Positions 1-10,631 are shown, counted from the first letter of the stretch. The stretch: 45,956 nucleotides of DNA from Mycetocola reblochoni REB411 (GCF_900163835.1 NZ_FUKR01000073.1:1-45956), one strand, 5' to 3'. Made by a program: numbers and translations. Notes: generated by a model not told the origin, from the letters alone.

Positions 1-48
1 GTCCCCGCCCCGAGCAGACGCCCCGCCGATGCGGAGGCCCGACGGTGA
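1..48 (+). CDS. 3' end of an upstream gene (partial)
   Basis: Frame 1 is open from the window edge and ends at a TGA at 46-48, giving 15 residues rich in Ala, Arg and Pro. The stop overlaps the GTG start of the next gene at 45 as GTGA, the coupling pattern seen repeatedly in this window. That overlap is the only argument that this frame is real; nothing can be said about function, and the other forward frames are also open here. Confidence 0.4.
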   Translation, partial: VPAPSRRPADAEARR

Positions 49-1424
49 TCGGCGCCCTCCTGCTCCTGCTCGTCGGCGTCCTGCTGACCCTGGCGATCAT
101 CGCCGTCGGCGGGTTCTTCGTGGCCCAGGAGTTCGCCTACATGTCGGTGGACCGTTCGCGGCTCCGCGCGCTCGCCGAGGCGGGCGACACCGCCGCGGCC
201 AACGCCCTCCGGGTGACCGCACGCACCTCCTTCATGCTCTCCGGCGCGCAGCTGGGCATCACGGTCACCGGCCTGATGGTCGGCTACGTCGCCGAGCCGC
301 TCATCGGTGAGTCGCTGGGCACGCTCCTCGGCGGCGTCGGCGTCCCGGCCGCCGTCAGCGTCTCGGTCGGCACCGTCCTCGCCCTGGCGCTGGCGACGGT
401 CGTGCAGATGATCTTCGGCGAGCTCTACCCGAAGAACCTGGCGATCGCGACGCCGGGGCCGCTGGCGCGACGGCTCGCCCGTCCCACGCTGGTGTACCTG
501 TCCGTGTTCGGCTGGCTGATCTGGGTGTTCGACCAGGCGGCCGCCGGGCTGCTGAAGCTCATCGGGGTCGAGCCGGTGCACGACATCGAGTCGAGCGCCT
601 CCAGGGAGGAGCTGCGTCGCGCGGTGTCCGATTCGAGGGCGAGCGGCGACATCCCCGCCGAGCTCTCGCTCCTCATCGACCGGGTGATCGACTTCCCCGA
701 CAGGGACGTCGAGCACGCCATGGTCCCGCGGTCGCGCGTCGACGTGGTCGACGCCGACCTCCCCGTCGCCGAGCTCAGGGCACTCATGGTCTCGGGGCAC
801 TCCCGCTACCCCGTCGTCGACGAGCGCGGCATGCCGGTCGGCGTGGTCGAGCTGGCCGCCGTGCTGGCCGGAGGGGACCCGGCCGCCCCGGCCAGCACCC
901 TCATGGGCGACTCCATGATCGTTCCCACGGTCATGGCCCTGCCTGACGCCCTGGCCCGGCTGGAGTCGTCGCGCCGACGCATGGCCTGCGTCCTCGACGA
1001 GTACGGCGGCTTCGTCGGGATCCTCACCGTCGAGGACATGGCGGAGGAGATCGTCGGCGCCCTGGCGGACGAGCACGACGCCGAACGCCACGAGGAGGCC
1101 AGAGCCGTGTCCGAGAACGAGTGGCACATGGACGGCGACGTCCACATCGACGAGGTCACCCGCGTCATCGGGTACCCCCTGCCCGAGAGCGACGTCGAGA
1201 CCCTGGCCGGTCTGGTCATCGCCGCGAGGGGTGAGCTCCCGGCCGTGGCCGAGTCGGTCGTCGTCGAGCTGCCCGTGCAGCCGTCCGACCTGATCTCGGG
1301 CGACGATGTCACCCGCGCGCTCGCCGTCGAGGTCCTCGCGATCGAGCACCACGTGCCGAGCCGGCTCCGCGTACGTCTGGTGACGACGGACCACGCCGCC
1401 GACCGTGGGGAGGACCGCGCATGA
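45..1424 (+). CDS. CNNM/HlyC-CorC family transmembrane protein with CBS pair
   Basis: A 459-residue integral membrane protein of the hemolysin C / CNNM class, whose members are linked to Mg2+ or Co2+ homeostasis. Residues 1-195 form a DUF21 (CNNM) membrane domain with several hydrophobic helices and the typical motifs QEFAYMSVDRSRL and QLGITVTGLMVG. A cytoplasmic CBS pair follows (about 205-330, with VPRSRVD and LDEYGGFVGILTVEDM), then a C-terminal CorC_HlyC domain (about 345-440). Start: GTG at 45 with a GGAGG seven bases upstream. It overlaps the next gene by four bases (ATGA), so the two are probably co-translated. The family and domain order are clear; the transported ion is inference. 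Confidence 0.9.
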   Translation: MIGALLLLLVGVLLTLAIIAVGGFFVAQEFAYMSVDRSRLRALAEAGDTAAANALRVTARTSFMLSGAQLGITVTGLMVGYVAEPLIGESLGTLLGGVGVPAAVSVSVGTVLALALATVVQMIFGELYPKNLAIATPGPLARRLARPTLVYLSVFGWLIWVFDQAAAGLLKLIGVEPVHDIESSASREELRRAVSDSRASGDIPAELSLLIDRVIDFPDRDVEHAMVPRSRVDVVDADLPVAELRALMVSGHSRYPVVDERGMPVGVVELAAVLAGGDPAAPASTLMGDSMIVPTVMALPDALARLESSRRRMACVLDEYGGFVGILTVEDMAEEIVGALADEHDAERHEEARAVSENEWHMDGDVHIDEVTRVIGYPLPESDVETLAGLVIAARGELPAVAESVVVELPVQPSDLISGDDVTRALAVEVLAIEHHVPSRLRVRLVTTDHAADRGEDRA

Positions 1425-2434
1425 GCACACCGGTCGTGATCGCCGTGACGGTGCTGCTCATCGTCGCGAGCGCGTTCTTCGTGATCATCGAGTTCGCCCT
1501 GCTCGGCGCGCGGAGGCAGCGCCTCGAGGCCGACGCCGAGCGCAGTGCCGCCGCCCGCGCCGCGCTGCGCGGGATGAACGAGCTCACCATGATGCTCGCC
1601 GTGGCTCAGCTGGGCATCACGGTGTGCACCTTCGCGCTCGGCGCCGTCACCAAGCCGGCGGTGGACGCGTGGCTGCTCGTGCCGCTGAGCGCGATCGGGC
1701 TGCCGGAGTGGCTGGCCGACGTCGCCTCCTTCGCCCTCGCGCTCATCATCGTGACCTTCCTGCACCTGGTCATCGGCGAGATGATGCCCAAGTCCTGGGC
1801 GATCGCCCACCCGGAGCGTGCGGCGAAGCTGATCGCGCTGCCCGCCAGGGGGATCGAGACCGCTCTCCGTCCCCTGCTGGTGTGGATCAACCGGATCGCG
1901 AACCGGCTGGTCGCGGCCAGCGGCGTGACCCCCGTGGAACGCGCCGCCGTCGGCGGCCAGGACATCGACACGATCCGCCAGCTGGTCGAGCAGTCGGCGC
2001 ACGCCGGCACGATCGACACCGGCTTCCACCGCCAGCTGACCGAGATCCTCGACCTGCAGAGCGTGCCGCTCAGCGCGGTGGCGCACGCCGTGACCCCGAC
2101 GAGTGTGCCCCGGCGGGCGACGGCCGCCGAGCTCTGGGACGTCGTCGCGGCGAGCGGCCATATGCGCATCCTGGTCGGCGCAACGGACCTGGTCGACCTC
2201 GGCGTGGTGCATGTGAGGGACACCCTCGCGCTCGAGCCGGGGGAGCGCATCGACGCGGCCGTCCGGCCCGCCCTCATCCTCCCCGCCGAGATCGCCGCGG
2301 GCGACGCGTTCCGCATCATGCGCGACCGGGGCGAGCAGCTGGTCGTCCTCGCCGAGGACGGCGCCGTCGTCGGGGTGGCGACCGTCGCCGACGTGCTCAA
2401 CTCGATCCTTCCCCGCACCGGGACGGCCCGCTGA
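1421..2434 (+). CDS. Second CNNM family protein, short form
   Basis: A 337-residue paralogue of the preceding gene. The N-terminal DUF21 membrane domain is conserved (VIIEFALLGARRQRL, QLGITVCTFALG, IGEMMPKSWAIAHPE). The CBS region (about 195-330) is more divergent, and the CorC_HlyC domain that closes the first protein is missing. The start ATG overlaps the upstream stop as ATGA. Such long-plus-short tandem CNNM pairs are common in Actinobacteria and may form a heteromeric complex; that is inference. No obvious hairpin terminator follows. Confidence 0.87.
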   Translation: MSTPVVIAVTVLLIVASAFFVIIEFALLGARRQRLEADAERSAAARAALRGMNELTMMLAVAQLGITVCTFALGAVTKPAVDAWLLVPLSAIGLPEWLADVASFALALIIVTFLHLVIGEMMPKSWAIAHPERAAKLIALPARGIETALRPLLVWINRIANRLVAASGVTPVERAAVGGQDIDTIRQLVEQSAHAGTIDTGFHRQLTEILDLQSVPLSAVAHAVTPTSVPRRATAAELWDVVAASGHMRILVGATDLVDLGVVHVRDTLALEPGERIDAAVRPALILPAEIAAGDAFRIMRDRGEQLVVLAEDGAVVGVATVADVLNSILPRTGTAR

Positions 2435-2565
2435 GCCTCGCGTCGTCTCGAGCCGATCTTTCCGTGCGGTTTCGGGGCGGCGTGCGCTAGCGTCGCAACC
2501 ACAGAACCCGTTCGCACGTCCGGACACCGTGGTGCGTGCAGCGGCCGTACCGACGGGAGCGCACG

Positions 2566-4293
2566 ATGGTTTCGACACACACGACCGGCCGGCTGGGGCC
2601 GGCGGAACGCGACGCGGCGATCGCCGCGCTCGAGGACACCGAGCTCGACGTGCTCGTCATCGGGGGCGGGATCGTCGGAACGGGCAGCGCCCTCGACGCG
2701 GTCACGCGTGGCCTGAGCACGGGCCTGGTCGAGGCGAGGGACTGGGCATCGGGCACGTCGAGCCGGTCCTCGAAGCTCGTGCACGGCGGCATCCGCTACC
2801 TCGAGCAGCTCGACTTCCGCCTGGTCAGGGAGGCGCTGATCGAGCGAGGGCTGCTGCTGCAGCGCCTCGCCCCCCACCTGGTCAAGCCGGTCCGCTTCAT
2901 CTACCCGCTGTCGAAGCGCGTGTTCGAGCGGTTATACATCGGCGCGGGCATGCTGCTGTACGACCTGTTCTCCTACAGCGGCGGACGTCCGCCCGGCGTG
3001 CCGCACCACCGGCACTGGTCCAGGCGGAAGCTGCTGCAGGCCCACCCGGGGATCGCGAAGGACGCCTTCGTCGGAGGGCTCAGCTACTACGACGCCCAGG
3101 TCGACGACGCCAGGTACGTGGCCACGCTCGCCCGCACGGCGTCCGCGTACGGCGCCCACGTCGCCAGCCGGGTGCGCGTCGAGGGCTTCATCAAGGTGGG
3201 CCGCCGCGTCGTGGGCGTGCGGGCGCACGACCTCGAGTCGGGGCACCGCTTCGAGATCAGGGCCAAGCAGGTCGTGAACGCCACCGGCGTGTGGACGGAC
3301 GAGACGCAGGCGATGGTGGCCGAGCGGGGCCAGTTCAAGGTCCGCGCGTCCAAGGGCATCCACCTCGTCGTCCCGCGCGACCGCTTCCAGTCGGCCTCGG
3401 GGCTGCTGCTGCGCACGGAGAAGAGCGTGCTGTTCGTTATCCCGTGGGGCAGGCACTGGCTGATCGGCACGACCGACACCGACTGGGACCTCGACAAGGC
3501 GCACCCCGCGGCGACGGCCGCCGACATCGACTACCTGCTCGAGCACGTGAACCGGGTCCTCGCCGTCCCGCTCGGGCGCGAGGACGTCGAGGGCGTCTAC
3601 GCGGGCCTGCGGCCGCTGCTGGCGGGCGAGAGCGAGCAGACCTCCAAGCTGTCGCGGGAGCACCTCGTCGCCCACTCCGTGCCGGGGCTCGTCGTCGTCG
3701 CCGGCGGCAAGTGGACGACCTACCGCGTGATGGCGAGGGACGCGATCGATGCTGCGGCCGACGCCCTGGACGGCCGCGTGCCGGCGAGCACCACGGAGGA
3801 CATCGCGCTGCTCGGCGCCGAGGGCTACCCGGCGGCGTGGAACCGCAGGGCGATGATCGCGAAGGAGCACGGTCTGCACCCGGTCCGGATCGAGCACCTG
3901 CTCAACCGCTACGGCACCGAGGCCCAGCTCGTGCTCGACCTCATCGACGCCGACCCGTCCCTCGCCGAGCCGCTGCCGGGGGCCGACGACTACCTCAGGG
4001 CCGAGGTCGTCTTCGCCGTGACCGCGGAGGGGGCGCTGCACGTCGACGACGTCCTCGCCCGTCGCACCCGCGTGTCGATCGAGGCCTGGGACCGGGGCGC
4101 CTCCGCGTCGCCCGTCGTGGCGGAGATCATGGGAGGACTGCTCGGCTGGGACGAGAGCAGGACCAGGAGCGAGGACGAGCTGTACCAGCAGAGGGTGCTC
4201 GCCGAGATCGCCTCCCAGGAGCAGCCGGACGACCTCTCGGCCGACCGGGTACGCCTGGCCGCGCCGGAGATCCCCGGGGTCACCGCCGACTGA
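2566..4293 (+). CDS. glpD: Aerobic glycerol-3-phosphate dehydrogenase
   Basis: A 575-residue FAD-dependent enzyme that oxidises sn-glycerol 3-phosphate to dihydroxyacetone phosphate at the membrane and passes electrons to the quinone pool. The N-terminal dinucleotide-binding motif VIGGGIVGTGSALDAV is followed by the family motifs GTSSRSSKLVHGGIRYLEQ, VVNATGVW and IPWGRHWLIGTTDTDWD, then AGGKWTTYRVMA and a C-terminal DAO_C helical domain. The open frame reaches a GTG at 2536, but ATG 2566 has a GGGAG six bases upstream and is preferred. It stands alone here: no glpK or glpF is adjacent. A GlpQ-type phosphodiesterase at 11.8 kb could supply glycerol 3-phosphate. Confidence 0.95.
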   Translation: MVSTHTTGRLGPAERDAAIAALEDTELDVLVIGGGIVGTGSALDAVTRGLSTGLVEARDWASGTSSRSSKLVHGGIRYLEQLDFRLVREALIERGLLLQRLAPHLVKPVRFIYPLSKRVFERLYIGAGMLLYDLFSYSGGRPPGVPHHRHWSRRKLLQAHPGIAKDAFVGGLSYYDAQVDDARYVATLARTASAYGAHVASRVRVEGFIKVGRRVVGVRAHDLESGHRFEIRAKQVVNATGVWTDETQAMVAERGQFKVRASKGIHLVVPRDRFQSASGLLLRTEKSVLFVIPWGRHWLIGTTDTDWDLDKAHPAATAADIDYLLEHVNRVLAVPLGREDVEGVYAGLRPLLAGESEQTSKLSREHLVAHSVPGLVVVAGGKWTTYRVMARDAIDAAADALDGRVPASTTEDIALLGAEGYPAAWNRRAMIAKEHGLHPVRIEHLLNRYGTEAQLVLDLIDADPSLAEPLPGADDYLRAEVVFAVTAEGALHVDDVLARRTRVSIEAWDRGASASPVVAEIMGGLLGWDESRTRSEDELYQQRVLAEIASQEQPDDLSADRVRLAAPEIPGVTAD

Positions 4294-4327
4294 CGTCCGC
4301 GAGGGACGTGCCGTTCGCGGCGTCGCT

Positions 4328-4372
4328 GCCGCCCCGCGCCCGGCGCCGACCCGTGACGCCGAGCGGGGCGGC
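4328..4372 (+). terminator. Possible hairpin terminator after glpD
   Basis: A 10-bp perfect inverted repeat (4328-4337 with 4363-4372) separated by 25 bases, between glpD and the antiporter operon. The right arm is repeated once more near 4391. The loop is long and there is no U tract, so the call is weak. Confidence 0.35.
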
Positions 4373-4426
4373 GTTCCGCCGCTGGCGAAGCGGGGCGGCG
4401 GCGTTCGCGCCGGCCTCCGGCGGCGA

Positions 4427-4432
4427 TAGACT
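4427..4432 (+). promoter_or_regulatory. -10 hexamer of the antiporter operon
   Basis: TAGACT lies 35 bases upstream of the chosen ATG 4468, which leaves a short leader with room for the GAGGAG ribosome-binding site at 4455-4460. No convincing -35 element is visible. Confidence 0.5.
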
Positions 4433-4467
4433 TGTCGGGTTGGTAGGGCGAGCCGAGGAGAGTGTCC

Positions 4468-4995
4468 ATGGTCGACGTACGTCGGGTGAAGCTCCCGGGC
4501 GTGGGGGTGCTGCACACCTTCGTGACCGATGACGGCGGCAAGGTCGGCGTCATCGCGCACCGCTCAGGACACAGCGATCTGGTGACCTTCTCCGACGAGC
4601 TCGACGGCGCCGACGTGACCAAGGTCTCGCTCCGGCTCAACGAGGACGAGGCGCACACGCTCGCCGAGCTGCTCGGCGGAACACAGATCACCGAGTCGCT
4701 GTCGGCGCTCGAGCAGATCCCCGGGCTCTCGATCGACTGGTTCACCGTCGACTACGACGACCACATCGCCGGCCAGCCCCTCGGCAACCCGGCCGACCGC
4801 GGCATCGCCGGCCTCACGGTCGTCGCCGTCGTGCGGGGGGAGTCGGCCAACCCCGCGCCCTCGCCCGACTTCCGCGTCTTCCCCGGCGACACGCTCGTCG
4901 TCGCCGGCAGCCCCGAGAAGGTGGCGAAGGCGTTCGCGTTCTTCCGCGGCGGTGTGCCGCCGCGTCCCGTCTCCGACGAGTCGCCGGGGGACTGA
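4468..4995 (+). CDS. Cation:proton antiporter regulatory subunit (KhtT-like, TrkA-C)
   Basis: A 175-residue soluble protein with a C-terminal TrkA_C (RCK_C) domain (about 85-165; GLTVVAVVRGES, FPGDTLVVAGSPEKVAKA) and an N-terminal domain of the type found in KhtT-like subunits. In Bacillus subtilis, KhtT binds nucleotide and gates the K+/H+ antiporter KhtU. The next gene is such an antiporter, and the two overlap by one base (TGATG), which supports a regulator-transporter pair. GTG 4462 is possible, but ATG 4468 has a better distance to GAGGAG. The nucleotide or ligand sensed here is unknown. Confidence 0.85.
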   Translation: MVDVRRVKLPGVGVLHTFVTDDGGKVGVIAHRSGHSDLVTFSDELDGADVTKVSLRLNEDEAHTLAELLGGTQITESLSALEQIPGLSIDWFTVDYDDHIAGQPLGNPADRGIAGLTVVAVVRGESANPAPSPDFRVFPGDTLVVAGSPEKVAKAFAFFRGGVPPRPVSDESPGD

Positions 4996-6707
4996 TGGCG
5001 CACGGTGAAGAACTCATCGTCCTCGGCGCCCTCTTCGTCTTCGCGTACATCCTGGGTCGGCTCGGCAAGCTGATCGGTCTGCCCGCCATCCCGATCTACA
5101 TGCTGGTCGGCCTGATGGTGAGCCCGCACTCGGGCTGGTTCCCCTTCTCGGTTGAGTCGAGCCACATCGAGCTGATGGCGGTGATCGGGCTCATCCTGCT
5201 GCTGTTCTCGCTGGGGCTGGAGTTCGATCAGGACGAGTTCTTCGGCAACGCCGGACGGCTGCTGCTCTCCGGCGGCAGCTACATCCTGCTCAACATGGCG
5301 GTCGGTCTCGGCTTCGGCTTCGCCCTCGGCTGGGGCTCCAAGGAGGCGCTCATCGTCGCGGGCATCACCGCGACCTCGTCGAGCGCGATCGTGACCAAGC
5401 TGCTCATCGAGCTGAAGCGCCTGACCAACCCCGAGACGCCGATGATCCTCGGGATCACCGTCGTCGAGGACGTGTTCATCGCGATCTACCTCGCGATCGT
5501 CGGCGTCGTGCTCAGCGGCGAGACGGAGCCGTGGCCCGTCGTGCTCAAGCTGGTCGTCGCCTTCGCCTTCATCGTCGCGATGTTCGCCATCGCGCGCGTC
5601 GGCGGCCGGGTGGTGTCCCGGCTGCTGCGCACGAGGGACGACGAGCTGTTCACGATCCTGTTCTTCGGACTCGCGGTGCTGTTCGGGGGCATCGGCGAGC
5701 AGCTGGGCGTGACCGACGCGATCGGCGCGTTCCTCATCGGGCTGGTCATCGGGGCGACCCGCTACCGCAACCGGATCGAGACGATCGCGGTGCCGTTGCG
5801 CGACGTGTTCGGTGCGTTCTTCTTCCTCAACTTCGGTCTCGGGCTGGACGTGTCGACCTTCGGATCCGTCCTGGTGCCCGTGATCCTCGCCGTCCTCATG
5901 ACGGTGGTGCTCAACGTCGTCGCCGGTCAGTTCGTGGCCTGGCTCAACGGCTTCGACCCCGTCGCGGGCATCAACACGACGGTGATCCTGCAGAACAGGG
6001 GCGAGTTCGCGCTCATCCTCGCCACGATCGCCGCGACGGCGGGGCTGGACGAGCGCATTCAGCCGTTCGCGGGCCTGTACGTGCTGATCATGGCGATCGC
6101 CGGGCCGATCGTCGCGGCGCAGTCGGAGCGGATCTCGGCGGTGCTGCTGCGGCGGCCGCGGGGGGCGCCGACGGGGAGCGTGCGCGTCGCGGTGGCGACG
6201 TCCTCGATTCCGGTGACGCCGGCGCCCGGCGGCGGTGTGGGCGGCGACGGCGTCGACGAGGAACGTCCCGGCGGCGTGAGCGAGCCGCGCGCCCCCGGCG
6301 CCGGTCCCGCGGTGCACGGCGTCGTACCGGACGACGACGCCACCAGGCCGACGCCGATCCTCTCGTCGCGTCGCGGTGCGCCGGCGACGCCGGACGAGCC
6401 CGGACAGGGGGCGGCGGACGGCTCAGGCGGGGCGACAGAGGCAGACGACCCCGCGGAGGCCACGCGGCCGCCCCGGCCGATCCGAGACGCGGCGGCCTCG
6501 TCGCCCGGCGCCGCCGCTGCGGCACCCGCGGCAGACGGCTCGGCCCCCGATGGCCGTGCCGCGGACCGAGCGGCCGGCCGCGACTCCGGGGGCGACTCCG
6601 TCGGAGGGAGCAGGACCGGGGACGACGCCGCCGAGGAGCGTCGGCGCCGCAGTGAGGCCGTCGAGCGCGCGATGCGCGAGGCGTTCGACGACGAGACGGG
6701 ACGATGA
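4995..6707 (+). CDS. CPA2 family K+/H+ antiporter (KhtU/KefB-like)
   Basis: A 570-residue monovalent cation:proton antiporter. About 12-13 hydrophobic helices fill residues 5-385, including the CPA2 core with FSLGLEFDQDEF, TSSSAIVTKLLIE, VVEDVFIAIYLAI and FFFLNFGLGLDVSTF. The partner regulatory subunit is encoded immediately upstream. After the membrane domain comes an unusual hydrophilic tail of roughly 170 residues, rich in Ala, Gly, Pro, Asp and Arg, with no recognisable fold; it ends in a short charged helix-like stretch (EERRRRSEAVERAMREAFDD). The usual RCK domain is therefore replaced by the separate subunit plus this tail. The stop overlaps the next ATG as ATGA. Expected role: K+ efflux and pH homeostasis. 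Confidence 0.88.
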   Translation: MAHGEELIVLGALFVFAYILGRLGKLIGLPAIPIYMLVGLMVSPHSGWFPFSVESSHIELMAVIGLILLLFSLGLEFDQDEFFGNAGRLLLSGGSYILLNMAVGLGFGFALGWGSKEALIVAGITATSSSAIVTKLLIELKRLTNPETPMILGITVVEDVFIAIYLAIVGVVLSGETEPWPVVLKLVVAFAFIVAMFAIARVGGRVVSRLLRTRDDELFTILFFGLAVLFGGIGEQLGVTDAIGAFLIGLVIGATRYRNRIETIAVPLRDVFGAFFFLNFGLGLDVSTFGSVLVPVILAVLMTVVLNVVAGQFVAWLNGFDPVAGINTTVILQNRGEFALILATIAATAGLDERIQPFAGLYVLIMAIAGPIVAAQSERISAVLLRRPRGAPTGSVRVAVATSSIPVTPAPGGGVGGDGVDEERPGGVSEPRAPGAGPAVHGVVPDDDATRPTPILSSRRGAPATPDEPGQGAADGSGGATEADDPAEATRPPRPIRDAAASSPGAAAAAPAADGSAPDGRAADRAAGRDSGGDSVGGSRTGDDAAEERRRRSEAVERAMREAFDDETGR

Positions 6708-7594
6708 GAATGACCGACGACCCCCGCGAGGAGACCGCCGTGACCGACGACGCACGTCGAGAGGCGACCGAGGCCAGGCCGAAGGCCTGGTCGGCCGACG
6801 AGCCGCGGCTGCTCAGGGTCATGCTCCGGCCGCGCTGGATCCTGCTGCTCGTGGTGGCCATCGCCATCGCCGGGGCCTTCGCCGCGCTCGGGCACTGGCA
6901 GCTCAGCCGCTCCGTGATCGAGGCGGAGGTCGCCGAGTCCGGCACGGAGACGATCGTCCCCGTCTCCGAGGTGGCCACGCCGACGGAGCCGACCCGCGAG
7001 AGCACCATCGGCCAGCGTGCCGAGGCCTCGGGCACGCTCATCGCGGCGAACACCACCGTCATCACCACCCGGCTCAACGACGGCGTGCTCGGCTACTGGG
7101 TGATCGGCTCCCTCATCGAGGGGGCGCACGAGCCGGCCCGCGTCCTGCCCGTCGCGCTGGGGTGGACCGAGGACAGGGAGCAGGCCGACGCCGTCGCCGC
7201 CCGGATCACCGCCGAGGGCGCGCGGGCGATGAGCCTGACCGGCCGACTGGCCGCCAGCGAGGCCCCGGCCGTCGACGAGGACGCCGCCGACCCCTTCGAG
7301 CTGAACAGCATGTCGGTCCCCGCCCTGATCAACCAGTGGCAGGGCCTCGACGACATGGACGTCTACAGCGTCTACCTCATCTCGGCGGAGGCCCCGGACG
7401 GTCTCACCGCGATCACCGCGGGCCCGCCGGTCGCCGAGACGACGGTCAACTGGCTGAACATCTTCTACGCGGCCGAGTGGATTGTTTTCGCCGGCTTCGC
7501 GGTGTTCCTCTGGTTCCGGCTGGTCAGGGACGCGAGGGAGCGCGAGATCGACGAGCGGGCCGAGGCGGACAGGACGGCCTCCGGCACGCCGTAG
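6704..7594 (+). CDS. SURF1 family cytochrome oxidase biogenesis protein
   Basis: A 296-residue protein with the SURF1 layout: a transmembrane helix near residues 43-63 (RWILLLVVAIAIAGAF followed by LGHWQLSR), an extracytoplasmic domain of about 180 residues, and a second helix near 248-270 (NWLNIFYAAEWIVFAGF). SURF1 proteins help insert heme into the aa3-type cytochrome oxidase. The ATG overlaps the antiporter stop (ATGA); a second ATG lies two codons on. The TAG stop doubles as the first bases of the -10 hexamer of the following gene. Confidence 0.88.
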   Translation: MRMTDDPREETAVTDDARREATEARPKAWSADEPRLLRVMLRPRWILLLVVAIAIAGAFAALGHWQLSRSVIEAEVAESGTETIVPVSEVATPTEPTRESTIGQRAEASGTLIAANTTVITTRLNDGVLGYWVIGSLIEGAHEPARVLPVALGWTEDREQADAVAARITAEGARAMSLTGRLAASEAPAVDEDAADPFELNSMSVPALINQWQGLDDMDVYSVYLISAEAPDGLTAITAGPPVAETTVNWLNIFYAAEWIVFAGFAVFLWFRLVRDAREREIDERAEADRTASGTP

Positions 7595-7597
7595 ACT
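7592..7597 (+). promoter_or_regulatory. -10 hexamer, leaderless promoter of DUF3817-guaA
   Basis: TAGACT, six bases before ATG 7604, so transcription is expected to start at or next to the start codon. Its first three bases are the SURF1 stop codon. No Shine-Dalgarno sequence precedes the gene. Confidence 0.6.
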
Positions 7598-7603
7598 GTT
7601 CGC

Positions 7604-8036
7604 ATGGCCCTGGAACCCCGTGAACGTGACCTCCCGCGGATCAGGCGGGCACTGACCTTCTACAAGGTCTCCTCCATCATCACCGGCGTCCTGCTGCTCG
7701 GCCTGTGCGCCGAGATGATCATCAAGTACGGCTTCAACGTCGTGCTCGAGGTCGGCGGAGCCAGCGGCGGCTTCGGCCTGGTGCACGAGGACGCGGTGAC
7801 CGGCTTCAACCTGTTCACCGCCCTGCTCGTCGCGCACGGCTGGTTCTACGTCGTCTACCTCTTCGCCGACTTCCACCTCTGGAGCCTGATGCGCTGGCCG
7901 TTCCAGCGGTTCCTGCTCATCGCCCTCGGCGGGATCATCCCGCTGCTCTCCTTCTTCCTCGAGGCCCGCATCGGCCGCGAGGTGTCCGACTACCTGGCGA
8001 AGCGCCAGGCCGCATCACACACACTGGAGGACTCCC

Positions 8037-8041
<5 letters not shown>
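7604..8041 (+). CDS. DUF3817 integral membrane protein
   Basis: A 145-residue membrane protein of the DUF3817 family, with hydrophobic helices near residues 18-40, 65-90 and 98-118 and the motif [22 protein letters not shown]3817 proteins commonly sit beside guaA in Actinobacteria; their function is unknown. The gene follows a leaderless-type -10 hexamer. Its TAG stop at 8039-8041 overlaps the guaA start as ATTAG, so guaA translation is probably coupled to it. Confidence 0.85.
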
Positions 8042-9617
<1,576 letters not shown>

Positions 9618-9634
9618 CCGCTCCCTGACGCCGC

Positions 9635-9664
9635 ACGGCGCCGTCCCCGCGGGGACGGCGCCGT
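9635..9664. terminator. Bidirectional terminator between guaA and the convergent membrane gene
   Basis: Perfect 14-base inverted arms (9635-9648 and 9651-9664) forming a GC-rich hairpin with a CGCG apex. It lies just after guaA and before the 3' end of the minus-strand gene at 9697. There is no U tract, as is usual in Actinobacteria. Confidence 0.75.
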
Positions 9665-9696
9665 CTGCGTGTGCGGCCGGGGTTCGGCCGGCCCGA

Positions 9697-10617
9697 TCAG
9701 GTGCCGAACAGCACTCCGGATGAGCTCACCGTCAGACCGGCCGCCGAGGCGCCCCCGGCCCCGGCGTCGACGGTGCGCTGCAGTGCCTGACCGGTCAGCA
9801 CGGCGATGTTCTTCTGGGCGGCGATGTCGGCGTCCAGGTAGCGCACCTCGGCGGGACCGCCGACCACCGGGGTCTCCGCCTCGGGGATGAGCGCGTCCGT
9901 GGTCACCCAGCGGCGCACGCCGGTGTGGTCCACGTATGCGGTGACGACGCGGCGCAGGGGCACGTTGTTGATGCGCAGCCCGGTCTCGCCGACCTCGGAC
10001 ACCGTCCCCGGGACGGCGCGGCCCTCGGCCAGGATGCGGGCGAGCAGTCGTCCGCGGCCGTCCTCGTGCCTGACCCTCCAGATGCGTGCGGCCAGGCTGA
10101 GCACGAGCAGCACGGCTGCCCCGACGGCGAGGACCGTCGGCAGGGCGTAAAACACCCACGCCAGCGGGCCCCACTCCTCGTCGCGGCCGAAGCTCGGATC
10201 GACGGCGACCCCCACCGCGCTCGGGGCGCGCCACCAGTTCACCGACGGCTGAAGAGCAACCACCGCCGCTGCGGTGAAGCCGAGTGCCTGCAGGGTGAAC
10301 GGGCGCACCGCGGGCGTGCGTCCGCCGGTGAAGCGCCCCGCCAGCCTCGTGTACGCGCCCGCGACGATCACGGCGGCGAACACGGACAGCACCAGGAGCC
10401 ACACCATGACGGTGTCCGGCGTCTCGTCCCAGGCGAAGACCGAGTTGAGCTGCATGATGCGGAACACGTCGAGGACGCTGATCAGGCCGCGGGCGAACGC
10501 GGCTCCGACGACCACGAGGACGGCGGCGACGGCGATCGCGAGGACGAGGGTCCCGGGGCGTCCGGCGGCGGCGCGCCCGGCGTCGAGCCGCTGCTGCTGG
10601 GGGTTCACGGTGCTCAC
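9697..10617 (-). CDS. Unknown membrane protein with C-terminal soluble domain
   Basis: A 306-residue protein of no family I can name. Hydrophobic helices lie near residues 23-45, 70-90, 110-130 and 150-175. A soluble domain of about 130 residues follows (ILAEGRAVPGTVSEVGETG ... VTAYVDHTGVRRWVTTDAL), resembling the small beta-rich DUF3592-type domain in other membrane proteins; that resemblance is only suggestive. A TTG at 10626 and a GTG at 10608 are also in frame. GTG 10617 is chosen because a TACCCT -10 hexamer ends eight bases before it and no ribosome-binding site is present. Single-gene unit, convergent with guaA. Confidence 0.75.
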   Translation of the reverse strand: MSTVNPQQQRLDAGRAAAGRPGTLVLAIAVAAVLVVVGAAFARGLISVLDVFRIMQLNSVFAWDETPDTVMVWLLVLSVFAAVIVAGAYTRLAGRFTGGRTPAVRPFTLQALGFTAAAVVALQPSVNWWRAPSAVGVAVDPSFGRDEEWGPLAWVFYALPTVLAVGAAVLLVLSLAARIWRVRHEDGRGRLLARILAEGRAVPGTVSEVGETGLRINNVPLRRVVTAYVDHTGVRRWVTTDALIPEAETPVVGGPAEVRYLDADIAAQKNIAVLTGQALQRTVDAGAGGASAAGLTVSSSGVLFGT

Positions 10618-10625
10618 GTCGATCA

Positions 10626-10631
10626 AGGGTA
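10626..10631 (-). promoter_or_regulatory. -10 hexamer, leaderless promoter
   Basis: TACCCT on the minus strand ends eight bases before GTG 10617 of the membrane gene. Confidence 0.45.

Noticed and set aside
4294-4467. Small gene between glpD and the antiporter operon
   Set aside because: Only GC-rich repeats, a weak hairpin and a promoter hexamer are visible; no coding pattern.
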